The notes under the pieces: model-generated
Database searches by the model: none
The model's input: only the letters and a program-made list of their open reading frames with translations
What the model was told of the DNA's origin: nothing
Position numbers and translations under genes: made by a program
In this document: positions 1-11,275 of the stretch, piece by piece
Layout: every line of letters begins with the position of its first letter
Numbering within the stretch: position 1 is the first letter of the stretch
Origin: Nansenia antarctica
Lineage: Eukaryota > Chordata > Actinopteri > Argentiniformes > Microstomatidae
Assembly: GCA_963989245.1 (NCBI GenBank)
Contig: OZ022344.1
Location: forward strand, 4,350,521-4,414,520
DNA length: 64,000 bases
Direction: 5' to 3'

Positions 1-1
1 T

Positions 2-202
2 CGCCGCAGTCTCCTAAAAACTCCAGAAGCTGTTCCAGAGCTCAGTGAAGCCTGCAGTGAGTCTGAGCCCATCCGTCCACTTCCAAGTGACTGTAACACA
101 GACAGATATACTGAACCACACACTAACACACACATGTCAAGTGAACCTGTGATAAGAAGATCCACAAGACACATCACAAAGCCTGATAGACTGAACTTGT
201 AA
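2..202 (+). pseudogene. C-terminal end of an LTR-retrotransposon polyprotein (partial)
   Basis: An open frame enters from the left edge and runs 66 codons to a TAA at 200-202. It ends in a basic stretch (RRSTRHITKPDRLNL) of the kind that closes the pol polyprotein of fish Ty3/gypsy-like elements. A poly-A run follows, then a purine-rich tract (about 249-260) directly before a TGTGACG start of an LTR. No catalytic domain is in the window, so the clade is uncertain. Confidence 0.5.
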
Positions 203-260
203 AAAAAAAAAAAAAAAAAAAAGACAATTAGTTATTTTTCTTACCTCAAAGAAAGGAGGA

Positions 261-461
261 TGTGACGATTGGATACTCCTACCACTAGGTGTCAGTAGAG
301 GTCCTTGTTATAGGACAGGACCGGGGATGATGTAGTGGTAGTGACAGGACAGCAACTAATAGGTACTAGGTAGATGGAGTTGATGTAACCAGAGCACGTG
401 AATAAAAGTTATAAAAAGATTCTCATTGAACTGTTTCTCATTGAACGACACGAACGACACA
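261..461 (+). mobile_element. Probable 3' LTR of the same retrotransposon
   Basis: It starts TGTGACG just after a polypurine tract (AAAGAAAGGAGGA) and contains an AATAAA near 400. I place its end at the CA of ACGACACA because the next bases (ATATCCTGCATGTCATCC) match the body of a SINE found elsewhere in the window. The 5' LTR lies outside the window, so the target duplication cannot be checked. Confidence 0.5.
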
Positions 462-580
462 ATATCCTGCATGTCATCCCTCCTCTCTCTCTCACCCATC
501 CTTCCTGTCTAAATCTCTACTGTATCTGTAAAAAAAAAATATAGATATATGAGTGGGACTGCCCCACTCAGAAAAAATAG
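462..580 (+). mobile_element. Fragment of tRNA-derived SINE, family B (3' body)
   Basis: This matches, in the opposite orientation, the body of the SINE copies at 20930-21100, 33470-33673 and 41940-42104: the CATCCTTCCTGTC segment, the CTCTACTGTATC segment and a GTGGGACTG tail. The tRNA-like head is absent here, displaced by the LTR element on the left. Confidence 0.6.
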
Positions 581-621
581 CTTAAACAGTATATCCCCCT
601 GACCCTCTCCCTGCCCCGTAG

Positions 622-2143
622 TGATCCTGTACCAGGAGTACAGCGATGTCGCCATCAACAGAGAGATCCAGAGGCAGCAGAGGGAGGAGCCGGGCGCTGA
701 GGAGGAGGGGCTTAGGGGGGAGGGGTCCAGCGGCACCCCGTCTCCGTCCAACCTGTCGCCATCCAGCTCGTTCTCCTCGTCCCGCGGCTCCGCCTTCTCC
801 CTGTGGCAGGACATCCCCGACGTCAGGACCAGCGGAGAGCTGCTGACCTTCAGCAACGAGGAACGCAAACTACAGGAGGTGAGTGTGGGGCGGCTGTGGC
901 GCAGGAGGTAGAGCCACCGTCTAATGATGGCAAGATTGGCAGATCGGCGGTTCGAGCCCCGGCTGGTCACATGTCGAAGTCTCCTTGGGCAAGACACTCA
1001 ACCCCAAATTGCTCCCAGTGAGCGGGCCGGTGCCTTGCATGGTAGCTTGCCGCCATTGGTGTGTGAATGTGTGTGTGTGAATGGGTGAATGAGAGGCCGT
1101 TGTAAAGCCCTTTGGATAAAGGCGCTATATAAGTGCAGTCCATTTACCATTTTACCATATGAGTATCACAACGACATCTAACAGCCATTTGGGTTTTTTG
1201 GTAACACCGGCCGGCGCTTGTGACATTCATACACAGCAATAATATGTGAAACTAGCCTTTTGGTGGTCCGCATATCGGCAATCAATCAAAATGTTCTGAC
1301 TTTTCTTTTGAAACACGGAACTATGTTTCAATGTGTTTGCCCCACACGTTGAGAATCAAAACACAAACTCGCTAGTCAAGCCAAAATACTGCAAGGCAAT
1401 GGATTCGGTGAGTAATCCCCACTGCTACCTAGTTAACTATAACACTACTTTACATTGTTAGCAGGCTCACAAAACAAGCTGTGTTAGTTGACTAGCGAGC
1501 ACGTCATTGATTTTCAACACCGCTGAAATGTTTTCGAAAGAAAAGTCTGATCGTTACATCAGATCCCGATATACGGACCAAAGCATTAGAATGTGACACA
1601 TACGTCTTATTTGCCAGCCAATTGGATGTATTCATACATACATTTTGTCATTAATCAATGTTTATAGTCATTTGTAAGCAAAACAGATTATGATTTTTGT
1701 AGGATTTTAGATTTCAAACTCAAGAAATAGTCGGGTGTCTTCTCATCTTGTGCGCCTCGTCCTCACAGGCCAAGTTTGAGTTGGTGACGTCGGAGGCGTC
1801 GTACATACGCAGCCTCACCATCGCGGTGGACCACTTCATGCTCTCCTCTGAGCTGGCCGAGTACCTGGGGGGTCCAGGACAGACAGTGGCTGTTCTCCAA
1901 GCTGCCTGAGGTCAAGGGGGTCAGTGAGAGGTATGATGAAATGGCACCACTGCACTGAGAGAGCACATGACGTGAGAGCACATACCTTCTTAGAAGAAAA
2001 GGTTCTAGTTAGTAACAAAAAAAAATGACTTTGGCCCAAATCGGATTTGTGGTTTGAATTCAGTTTAATATTATACGAATCCCACAAACTTAAAATGGCC
2101 AATTTGGGCACATCAATTACCTTCTTCCTCAGGGATGAAATGG

Positions 2144-2212
<69 letters not shown>

Positions 2213-5200
2213 TCCCTCCTCTCTCTCCCTCCCTCTCTCTCTCTCCCCCCACCCCCCCCGTCCCTCTCTCTCCCTCCCTCTCTCTCTCTCCCTCTCCCCC
2301 CACCCCCTCCCCTCCCTCTCTCTCCCTCCTTCTCTCTCGCTCCCTCCCTCTCTCTCCCTCCTTCTCTCTCTCCCTCCTTCTCTAGATTCCTACTGGACCT
2401 GGAGCAGCGGCTGGAGGAGGACATCTTGCGTTTTGACGTGTGTGACATCGTCCTGGCCCACTGCCCGGCCCTGCGGAGGGTCTACCTGCCCTACGTCACC
2501 AACCAAGCCTACCAGGAGCAGACCTACCAACGCCTGTTGTGAGCAGCCTTACTTTGTGTGTATTTATATTTGGCTTCGTTTAACATTTGAGACTGCGGGC
2601 AGCCAAGTGAAACCCAGGTTAGGCTTAATAAGTCGCCAACCAATAAAAAACAAATCTGACTTTTATTGTGAAAAACGTAAATACTGTTGAAATATTGTTG
2701 AACATCAATGACACACTCGCTAGTCAAGCCTAGCTTGTTATAGTTAACTAGGTAGTAGTGGGGAATTACTTACCGAATCCATTGCATGGCAATGTTTTGG
2801 CTTGACTAGCGAGTGTCATTGATTTTCAACAACGCTGACATTTATTTAAAAAAAAATCAGAATAAAAGTCAGAACGGTCCGTCGTTCGGTTGGCGACTTG
2901 TTTCCAGTTTCCCCAGCTGCTGTCTCATTTTAACAGCGTAAAAAACCCAGTATTAAGGTGAACGCGGACACTGTCGGGCCCTGGGGTCTGGAATATCTGT
3001 GCTATTTCCAAGGCCCCGTTTTTCTGCACACATGACGGCACTTGACCTGCTGTTTACGGCTCCTCCTCCCCCGTGAGCGCACTCCAGACAGCGCTACAGT
3101 ACTGTGCAGGGTTCCCGCGCTGGTCTTAAAAAGCCTTAAAGTCTCAAATCCAGCAATCCGATTTATAAGGCCTAAAAAGGTCTTACGTTTCAGTTATTCG
3201 GTCTAAAAATGAGGTGCTAGGACTTTAAAATTAGATCCTGCAAGGAAATCAGTCCATTTCCATCTATTTACGTTGAAATTAATCAAGCTGGAACCAAAAA
3301 ATGCCAATTCGCTTCCTTTTTTGTCTGTATGGCAGTGAAATCCCTAATTTCATCACCTCGAGGATGACAAAAACCTATCATGTGGTGTCGCGAATAGGTC
3401 TAAAATTATATCCAAAGAATATCCAAAAAAGGTCTAAACAGGTCTTAAATTTGACTTGTTGAAACGTGTAGGAACCCTGACTGTGGTACCTGTTACCTCC
3501 CACATAAATTGCAATTATGCCTTGCTGCTTTTGGACTTGGAAAACAGGGCCCTGCATGTAGGGATGCTTGGTGTTACATATTGTTCATATTGCTCCAAAA
3601 ACATATTATACTGTACTTGCTCCAAAACATATTCTACTATACTTGCTCCATACAAATCGAGACCCGATACACATTATTAACCTGTAGATCAGTGGAATCT
3701 ACTGGAACTGGACCTACATATCCTGTAGCTATCCAGGAAAAAAATGGTTGAGTGACAGTTTAAATACTGGTACGTCTTCAGTCAACACAAAAAACGGTTG
3801 GGTGAAAGTTTAAATACTGGTAGCCTACATCTTCAGTCAGCACAAAAAATGGTTGGGTGACAGTTTAAATACTGGTACGTCTTCAGTCAACGCAAAAAAT
3901 GGTTGGGTGACAGTTTAAATACTGGTACGTCTTCAGTCAACGCAAAAAATGGTTGGGTGAAAGTTTAAATACTGGTACGTCTTCAGTCAACGCAAAAAAA
4001 ATGGTTGGGTGACAGTTTAAATACTGGTACGTCTTCAGTCAACGCAAAAAAGGGTTGGGTGACAGTTTAAATACTGGTACATCTTCCGTCAACACAAGTG
4101 TATGTAATCCGGATCCGTTTCTCGATTTCTCAAATATCTTTATAGGTTGATAGATGTCTTGTCCCCCTCAGGCAGGAGAACAGTCGCTTCCCTGGGATCC
4201 TGGCCCGCCTGGAGGAGGACCCCATCTGCCAGCGCCTCCCTCTCACCTCCTTCCTCATCCTCCCTTTCCAGCGGATCACACGGCTAAAGATGCTGGTGGA
4301 GGTATGACTGTTGCCTCTGTTCAACATACATGTATAATCCCAGACTAAATATTGGGACAGGGGACAGAGCTATGACATGTTAACAGTGGCGGGCGGTGCA
4401 TTTCACACCTAGGCCTTCAGTGATGTCCTACCTGAATTATTCCACCTCTTAATACCATCATTATGACGCCATGGCTCTAGAAACTATACATTTAGACAGA
4501 AACGCAGTATAACCGGGCGTTGCCATTGTTATTATAGCGGCACCTTGTCTGGGTGTATTCAATTCATTGCATGAAAACGAAAGCGTCAGTTATTTCCCGA
4601 ACTTTGCGGTCTGTCGATCTCGATAGGAGAACCGTTTCGAGGTTCCATTTAAGGATGGTTATCTTCCTCGTGTTCATACGGTCACGGGGGTGTGTCGTTT
4701 TCCATGGTAGCAGCCCGGGAAGTGGTTAGAAGATCGCATTGAAGCCCCACTTACTCACACAACTTAGCCAGTCAACACAACACACATATCTATGGACCCC
4801 AGGGTCGCTCCGTATGTCTACATCTCTTGCAGAAAACATTAAATGCTTTTTACTCACCAAAACAACTGATTATTTGAACACAAAATCCATCCTCCTTTCT
4901 TTCCTCAAGAAGACTTCAATGTCTCTGTTGTACAGTTGATCAGTTCCACCAATAAGTAATTTTCTACATGGATAGCGTCGCTAACGTCGGGTTCGGACGT
5001 TCTCTTCTGATTATGTCTACTTTTCTTAGAAGGTTCTTCTTTGTTGTTATAATATCTGCCACCAAATCTACCTCTTCTCCTCCTTCAGCCATTGTGGCTG
5101 CTTGTAGGCTCCGCCTCCCAATAGTTTGTATCCAATCAAAAGACGTGCAGAGCTGATCAGGTGCTCCGCCATCCAGCAGGCCCCTTCGTCGGATTTGCTT

Positions 5201-8200
5201 GGATTTGCTCGCCAACTCGAGATCTGACTACGGCACGCCACAGTTCTTTTCTCGTTCACTTTAAATTACAATCTGTACTCGCGCCACTGTTGAATCTGCA
5301 GGCGGGCAGATTTCTTGGTACCCTGGCAACACATGATGGCTGAAATATGATTGGATAAAAGCTAAAGGCCAGCCCTCCAAATGTCTGGAAGCAGCGCAAC
5401 CAAGAGGAAAGCTATGAAATGAAGAGAATAGACTACGGGAATAATTTAATACATATTTGTAGAAAAAATATATCAAAATTAAATGTATATTCTGATTATG
5501 TTTAGGCCAGCAGAGAAGGCCTTGCTGGCCCTGACGGCACACCACTGCATGTTAACCATTTAGCAGTTTAGGTTTAGCTGAGTGGCTTTACTCAAGGGCA
5601 CACTAGTGGTGGTGTTCCCAGATGGGATTTGAACTCATGACCTTCTGATAACCAGTCCAACTCACCACCACTACCCCCACCCTACATGAATACATTACAA
5701 TACAATAACAGTACCGTACATCAGGTAACTGAGCAGCCTTTCATCTTTTTTTGTTCCCACAGTTTTTTCTGACCAGGTGATCAAAGTGAGAAACATGAGC
5801 TAAGATATGAAGGAGCATTTGTGACAGGCAGCAGATTTGACTAGACTTTTATTCTGAAAAATGTAAATAAATGTCAGCTTTGTTGAAAATCAATGATACA
5901 CTCGCTAGTCAACTAACACAGCTTGTTTTGTGAGCCTACTAGCAATGTAAAGTAGTGTTATAGTTAACTAGGTAGTAGTGGGGATTACTCACCAAATCCA
6001 TTGCATTGCAATGTTTTGGCTTGACTAGCGAGTGTGTCATTGATTTTCAACAACGTTGAAATGTATTAACATTTTTCACAACAATAGTCTGAGCATTGTG
6101 ATTGGTTGGTGACTTTTTCCCGGTTTCACCAGCTGCTGTCACATATTGTGTATATACTATATACATAGGCATAGTGGTGATCTAGTGGATAGTGTGTTGG
6201 ACTTCATGACAGAAGGTCATGACTTCAAATCCCACCTGGGAACACCACCACTAGTGTGCCCTTGAGTAAGGCACTTAGCCTTAAATTACTCCAGGGAAAC
6301 TGTCCCTGTAATTAGAGATGCTCCGATCAGGGTTTTTGGTGCCGATCACTGGAATCAGTGATCTGCCGATCCGATATCACCGATCACCGATCACAGCGTC
6401 GAAAATGGCAATTGAAGCATTCTATTTATTGTGTAGCATTATTTATGTTTTAAATTATTCTTAACACCATTGACATTGTATATTAAGTATTTAAATGAAA
6501 TTAGGAGATGAGAAAGTATCATGAATTGACGACCATCTGTTTTATTGAATTCACAACCACCTGTAGCTTACTTCAGGAAAAACAAATAAAATGTGAAAAT
6601 AGAAATCATAATAAATAAAATGTACACTGTCACATCAAATGTGCAACATTCCACTCGAATGAGAGGAACTAGGGGCTCTTAGAGAACTTGGAGCTTATAC
6701 TGTAACTGTAGCTTTCCTGAGGAACAATAAACATACCCAAACTAAACTGCAACATAAACAGGCTATAGCCAAATATAAAATACTGTTTCAAGTCAGTCAG
6801 TTTCAAGTCATATTTAGGAGGAGATAAGACAGCAAGTCAGCAATAATCAATAAAACAAAAAAACAAAACATTGCACCTAAGGAGATTTCAGACTCAAACC
6901 TTACTTCTGATTAAGCAGCATCACTGGCAGATTAGCCTTGAGAAATACAAGCATCTCAGCGTTTTTGGCACTCAGCCTGTTCCTCTTATCATCTAAAATA
7001 TGTCCTGCTGCTGAAAAGTCGCTCGCTATCTACACTTGTGCAAGGTGCACAGAGGAAGACCTAAAACTCACGCGCTAATAGTTGTTGTTGCTATGGGCCA
7101 AGTGACTTCCTGCTCGCGGGGTCACATGACGTCGGTGAACACTACCTACACTACGCTCGTGAAGTCGCGCTGGAACTCTGACCAGCACTCGTGGAACGCC
7201 TCTCGTCCAATCAAAGCACTCGGTCCCTTTATGACGTCGAGCCCAGTGTGCGCTTCGGCGCTCTCTGAGCGAATCGACGAACGCAGCAAATGCCGTATGA
7301 TATTCGTGGTATTGAAAGACCTTGCGTGCGTTCCTCCGCAAGGTATTTCTTTTGAGCAGACATTACAAACGGCATATTTGTTGTCTCTTTCCGACACTGT
7401 GTAATATTTCCAGACTGGCGACGCCATTTTGTAAACTGATCGGTCATGTTTGATCGGCCGTTTTGAGAACTCCGATCAAAACCGATCAAGGCCATATCGG
7501 CCGATACCGATCGGCGCCGATCAGATCGGAGCATCACTACCTGTAATCTAATAAAGTTTACTCTTTAAGTTGCTTTCAATTCGTTTGTTAAGTCGTGACG
7601 TGTTTCCGGGTCCAGCACTGGCTGAGGCGCTCTCTTTGAAATGCAGCAGTAATAATAATAATTAATTATATTTGTATAGCGCTTTTCCGAGGCTCAAAGA
7701 CGTTGACAATATGTCCCTTGTTGTATGAATAGATCTGAGTCTAAAAAAACAATTGAACTGTCATTCTACCGCTTTAGTACACTGGTACTCTGGTGCGGGG
7801 AATTTTTTATTTGGACCCGGAAATTGCTAAACGTCACGCGTGATGTCAGACTTAACAACCGAATAAAAGTGTCTGCTAAACGGTTGAAACATACGTTCTC
7901 TGTGTTCTATCTTCTGTCTGTTAGAACATCCTGAAGGTTTAAACGTACGTTCTCTGTGTTCTATCTTCTGTCTGTTAGAACATCTTGAAGAGAACAACAC
8001 CAGGTTCTAGAGATGAGGACACCGCCACCAAAGCCTTCAACGAGCTCAAAAAGGTTAGACTCACTAGAAACAAGTAACACCTTATTCACTAGAAAACATC
8101 GTGAGGTATGTAAGGCCTATCTGAGACATTTGAAATGTGACCAAAAAGGAGATTGAAGTGCATTATGAAAGTCAATCAGCATTATACTCTATGCATGTTG

Positions 8201-10708
8201 TGATGACAGTGTTTTTCCATATTCTGCCCAAGTCTTTGAAATAACTCAATTGATATAGCTTAACACTAGAACAGCCGTGCCGTTTTACCTACTGCAGTTT
8301 TTCTCAGTTGCTTAAACACATTTCTTGAAACCTCCACCCATTTTCTCAAAACCTTAAACACAAATCCCAAAATTCAAACTACATTCACAAAACCCCAGAC
8401 TTTCCCACCAAAATCAAACTGTCACCTCAAAACCACTTATCCTGTGTTCAAAACCAAACACTGTGTTCAGATCATACACACAGCAAGTAAACATATATTC
8501 ACCACAGAGCATTTGTTAGACACTACATACAATAATTTAGGACACAGCATCCAGGGCATGTAGACAGAAAACAGAACCCAGCCTTGACAAGACTCCACAG
8601 TTGCAGTATAATATACTTTGAATATTATCATCACAGGCCTGTTCCATTGCCTGCAATAAATTTGCCCTGCTGTAGGGCTGTCATAGACCTTCCACCGCCA
8701 CGCAGAGAAAATCTCCTCTATTGGATTCAGGAAGGGGCTGTAAGGTGGAAGGAAACCCATTATGAAGTGCTGGTTGTTGGTGAACCACTCATGTATCAGG
8801 ACAGCACGGTGAAAGCTCACATTGTCCCAAACTATGACATATACAGGATGAACTGCTTGCTGATGCAGCTGCTCACGCGCAGCCATACTATCCTGTAGAC
8901 CACCCAGAAATGTAAGGAGATGTTCAGTGTTATATGGCCCCAGGTTTGCATGACGGTGGAGCACCCCCCCAGTTACTTATGGCTGCACAAAGGGTGACAT
9001 TGCCACCACGATGGCCAGGGACTTCCACAATGGCACGTTGACCAATTGTGTTCCTGCCTCTCTGCCTCCTTTTCACCAGATTGAACCCTGCTTCATCTAT
9101 GGAAATGTATTCATGGGGCCTTTCAATGTAAACGTAGCAACTGCAACTACTAGCCTACCGTAACAGTAGGCTTATGAGCATAGAATTGTACTGGAAGCAT
9201 CAGAGCGTGTAGGTTACACTTACTTGCACATACTGATATCTTAGATCTTTGGCTCTTGCAGAGTTGCGATCAAAGGGTACACTTTGTACACTTGTTTCAT
9301 GCTAAGTCTGTTGCGTGTGAGGACACAGTCAATAGTTGACAGAGGCACACTGTTGATTCCATCCAAGTTGACATTGATTCATGCTGACAAACATGCTGAT
9401 TCTCACAGAATCTTGGCTACACGACGGTGTGCCAGATAACGCGATCGAGCTACAAGGCCGACAGATGATTGCGGTAAGATGCGTGGCGGACTATGCATTT
9501 ATGTAAACAACTCTTGGTGTACAAACAACGCCACCATCGACAAGCACTGTTCTGCTCATCTTGAGTTGGTCATGGTTAAAAACAGGCCATTCCATCTGCC
9601 CAGAGAGATCTCAGCCATCATAACAATGGCAGCCTACATAGCACCTCAACCCTCGCCAAGAAGGCCCACAAACGCCTCTTCCTCCTGAGGAAACTGGCCA
9701 AACTGGTGTACAATAGTTGCACGGATTTCATCAGTAATGATTGTTCTTGCTCTTCCTCGGCCTCTTCCTCGTCCCCTTCCTCCTCGTCCACCTCCTCTCA
9801 CACAAACTCTTCCTCCTCTTCCTCCTCTGCCTCTCTGTATGTTTCCGTCCATTGTAGATGGATGCACATGTGCCACCTGTGCAATCTGAACTGACTTTTA
9901 CCCTGCCCAATGGGTCTGATCACATCATTAGAAACATGTGTGTGTTAAATTTGAGGTTGTTGTGTGTAACAGATGACAACTGTGTTGGAGTTGTGTTCAC
10001 ATTCTGCTGCCAGTGTTCACAATTTTGCAACACAAGTGTATCACAGTGTGAAATGTGTTTAGTGACTGAGACTATGTGTTTAAGGTTTGGCAAGAAAGAG
10101 CGGATGAGTTTTGCAAATTGTGTCTAAGTACCTGAACAGTGTTTAAGGTTTGGCCAAAAGAGTGTTTGATTCGACAAATAAGCTTAGGCCACTGAGAATT
10201 TGGTTCAGAGAATGGGGTTTAGTGTTTTAGCAACTGAAAAAAACTGTAAAAGAGCCGCCTCTTTACAATGCTCAAGCTGCTATTTACACACAACGACCAC
10301 TAGTTGGCCGCCTTGTTAATTAGCCTGCCTCCTACACAGAGAAACTGCAAAATAGCTTTATTATACTAGCTTATCCTGATGTGATTTTGAAAATGTAAGG
10401 ATACTGAGTGGTAGAACGCACATATCTAGGAAAAGTTGTGAAAGGAGGGTCCTGAAAATTGATTGAGTGCAAAGATATAACTTTTTTTTTTACTCAAATG
10501 ACCCCTCATGGCTGTTCTAGTGTTAATAACTAGTCTTATCATTACAGATTATAAAAGAATGTAACTCCAGCGTCCAGTCGATGAACAGAATGGAAGAGCT
10601 GATTCACCTCAACAAGAAGATCCACTTCGAGGGCAAAGTACAGTAGCTGAAAGCATCTTTTTATTTTTTTAATACTTTTTTTTTCTGCAACATTTCAGGC
10701 ATAACACA

Positions 10709-10776
<68 letters not shown>

Positions 10777-11238
10777 AAAAGCATCATACACAAACAAACA
10801 AAGAACAATTAATGAAAATCCCATCTCAGGTGTAATTCTGTGAACATCCTATTTCACAAGGTCATACCATGGAGTATCATCAGTTACAAAGGAAAAAAAC
10901 AACTCATTTTGGATATTTACATTCCTCCAATCTCAGTTCAATGTTATTAGATTTTCAATCTTTCTCAAATTAAGATTTTCGTTTTTCAAAAAATGCTGGT
11001 TGAGAGAGGATGCTGGCGTTGCTTGTTCGCCGCTTCTCCGCCCGAAATCTAGATATACTTGCAGTATACAGAGTAGATTGTCCTACAAAGACACTTTAAT
11101 TAGACTTTTAATTAATTAGACCCCTATGCTTTCTTTGATTTATTTTTTGTTTCTTTTTATTACTACTACTCGATCTTCTCAGTTTGTAAAGTGTCTTTGA
11201 GTGTCTAGAAAAGCGCTATATAAGTCTAATGTAGTAGT

Positions 11239-11275
<37 letters not shown>

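Larger units (their letters stand above)
8295..10246 (-). mobile_element. Tc1/IS630-type DNA transposon, degenerate
   Basis: Inverted ends CAGTTTTTCTCAGTTGCTTAAA and its right-hand counterpart TTTTAGCAACTGAAAAAAACTG lie at a TA dinucleotide (left copy mutated to TG). Comparison with intact family-L copies shows insertion in CCTACTAAAAGAG. It encodes pieces of a DDE transposase on the reverse strand and carries a LINE scrap. Confidence 0.8.
8260..10526 (+). mobile_element. TTAA-bounded MITE, family L (copy 1), split by a Tc1-type transposon
   Basis: The ends are TTAACACTAGAACAGCC on the left and GGCTGTTCTAGTGTTAA on the right. Element sequence is 8260-8294 and 10247-10526; the middle is the transposon at 8295-10246. 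TTAA at both ends suggests a piggyBac-type relation (inference). The right end is 21 bases before exon 10548. Confidence 0.8.

Noticed and set aside
2113..2542. Long Ser/Leu and Arg/Glu-rich frames on both strands
   Set aside because: They are translations of the (CT)n tract. The same applies to 36486-36998, 41258-41948, 53336-53809, 55324-55763, 56563-56781 and the frames over 32557-33245.
3741..4098. Regularly spaced repeats resembling a CRISPR array
   Set aside because: The units are contiguous minisatellite repeats without unique spacers, in a vertebrate intron. The same holds for 11587-11935 and 48239-48530.
9646..9876. A separate Gly/Arg-rich (RGG-box) protein
   Set aside because: It is the N-terminus of the broken IS630/Tc1-like transposase, as the following RARTIITDEIRATIV and the downstream pieces show.
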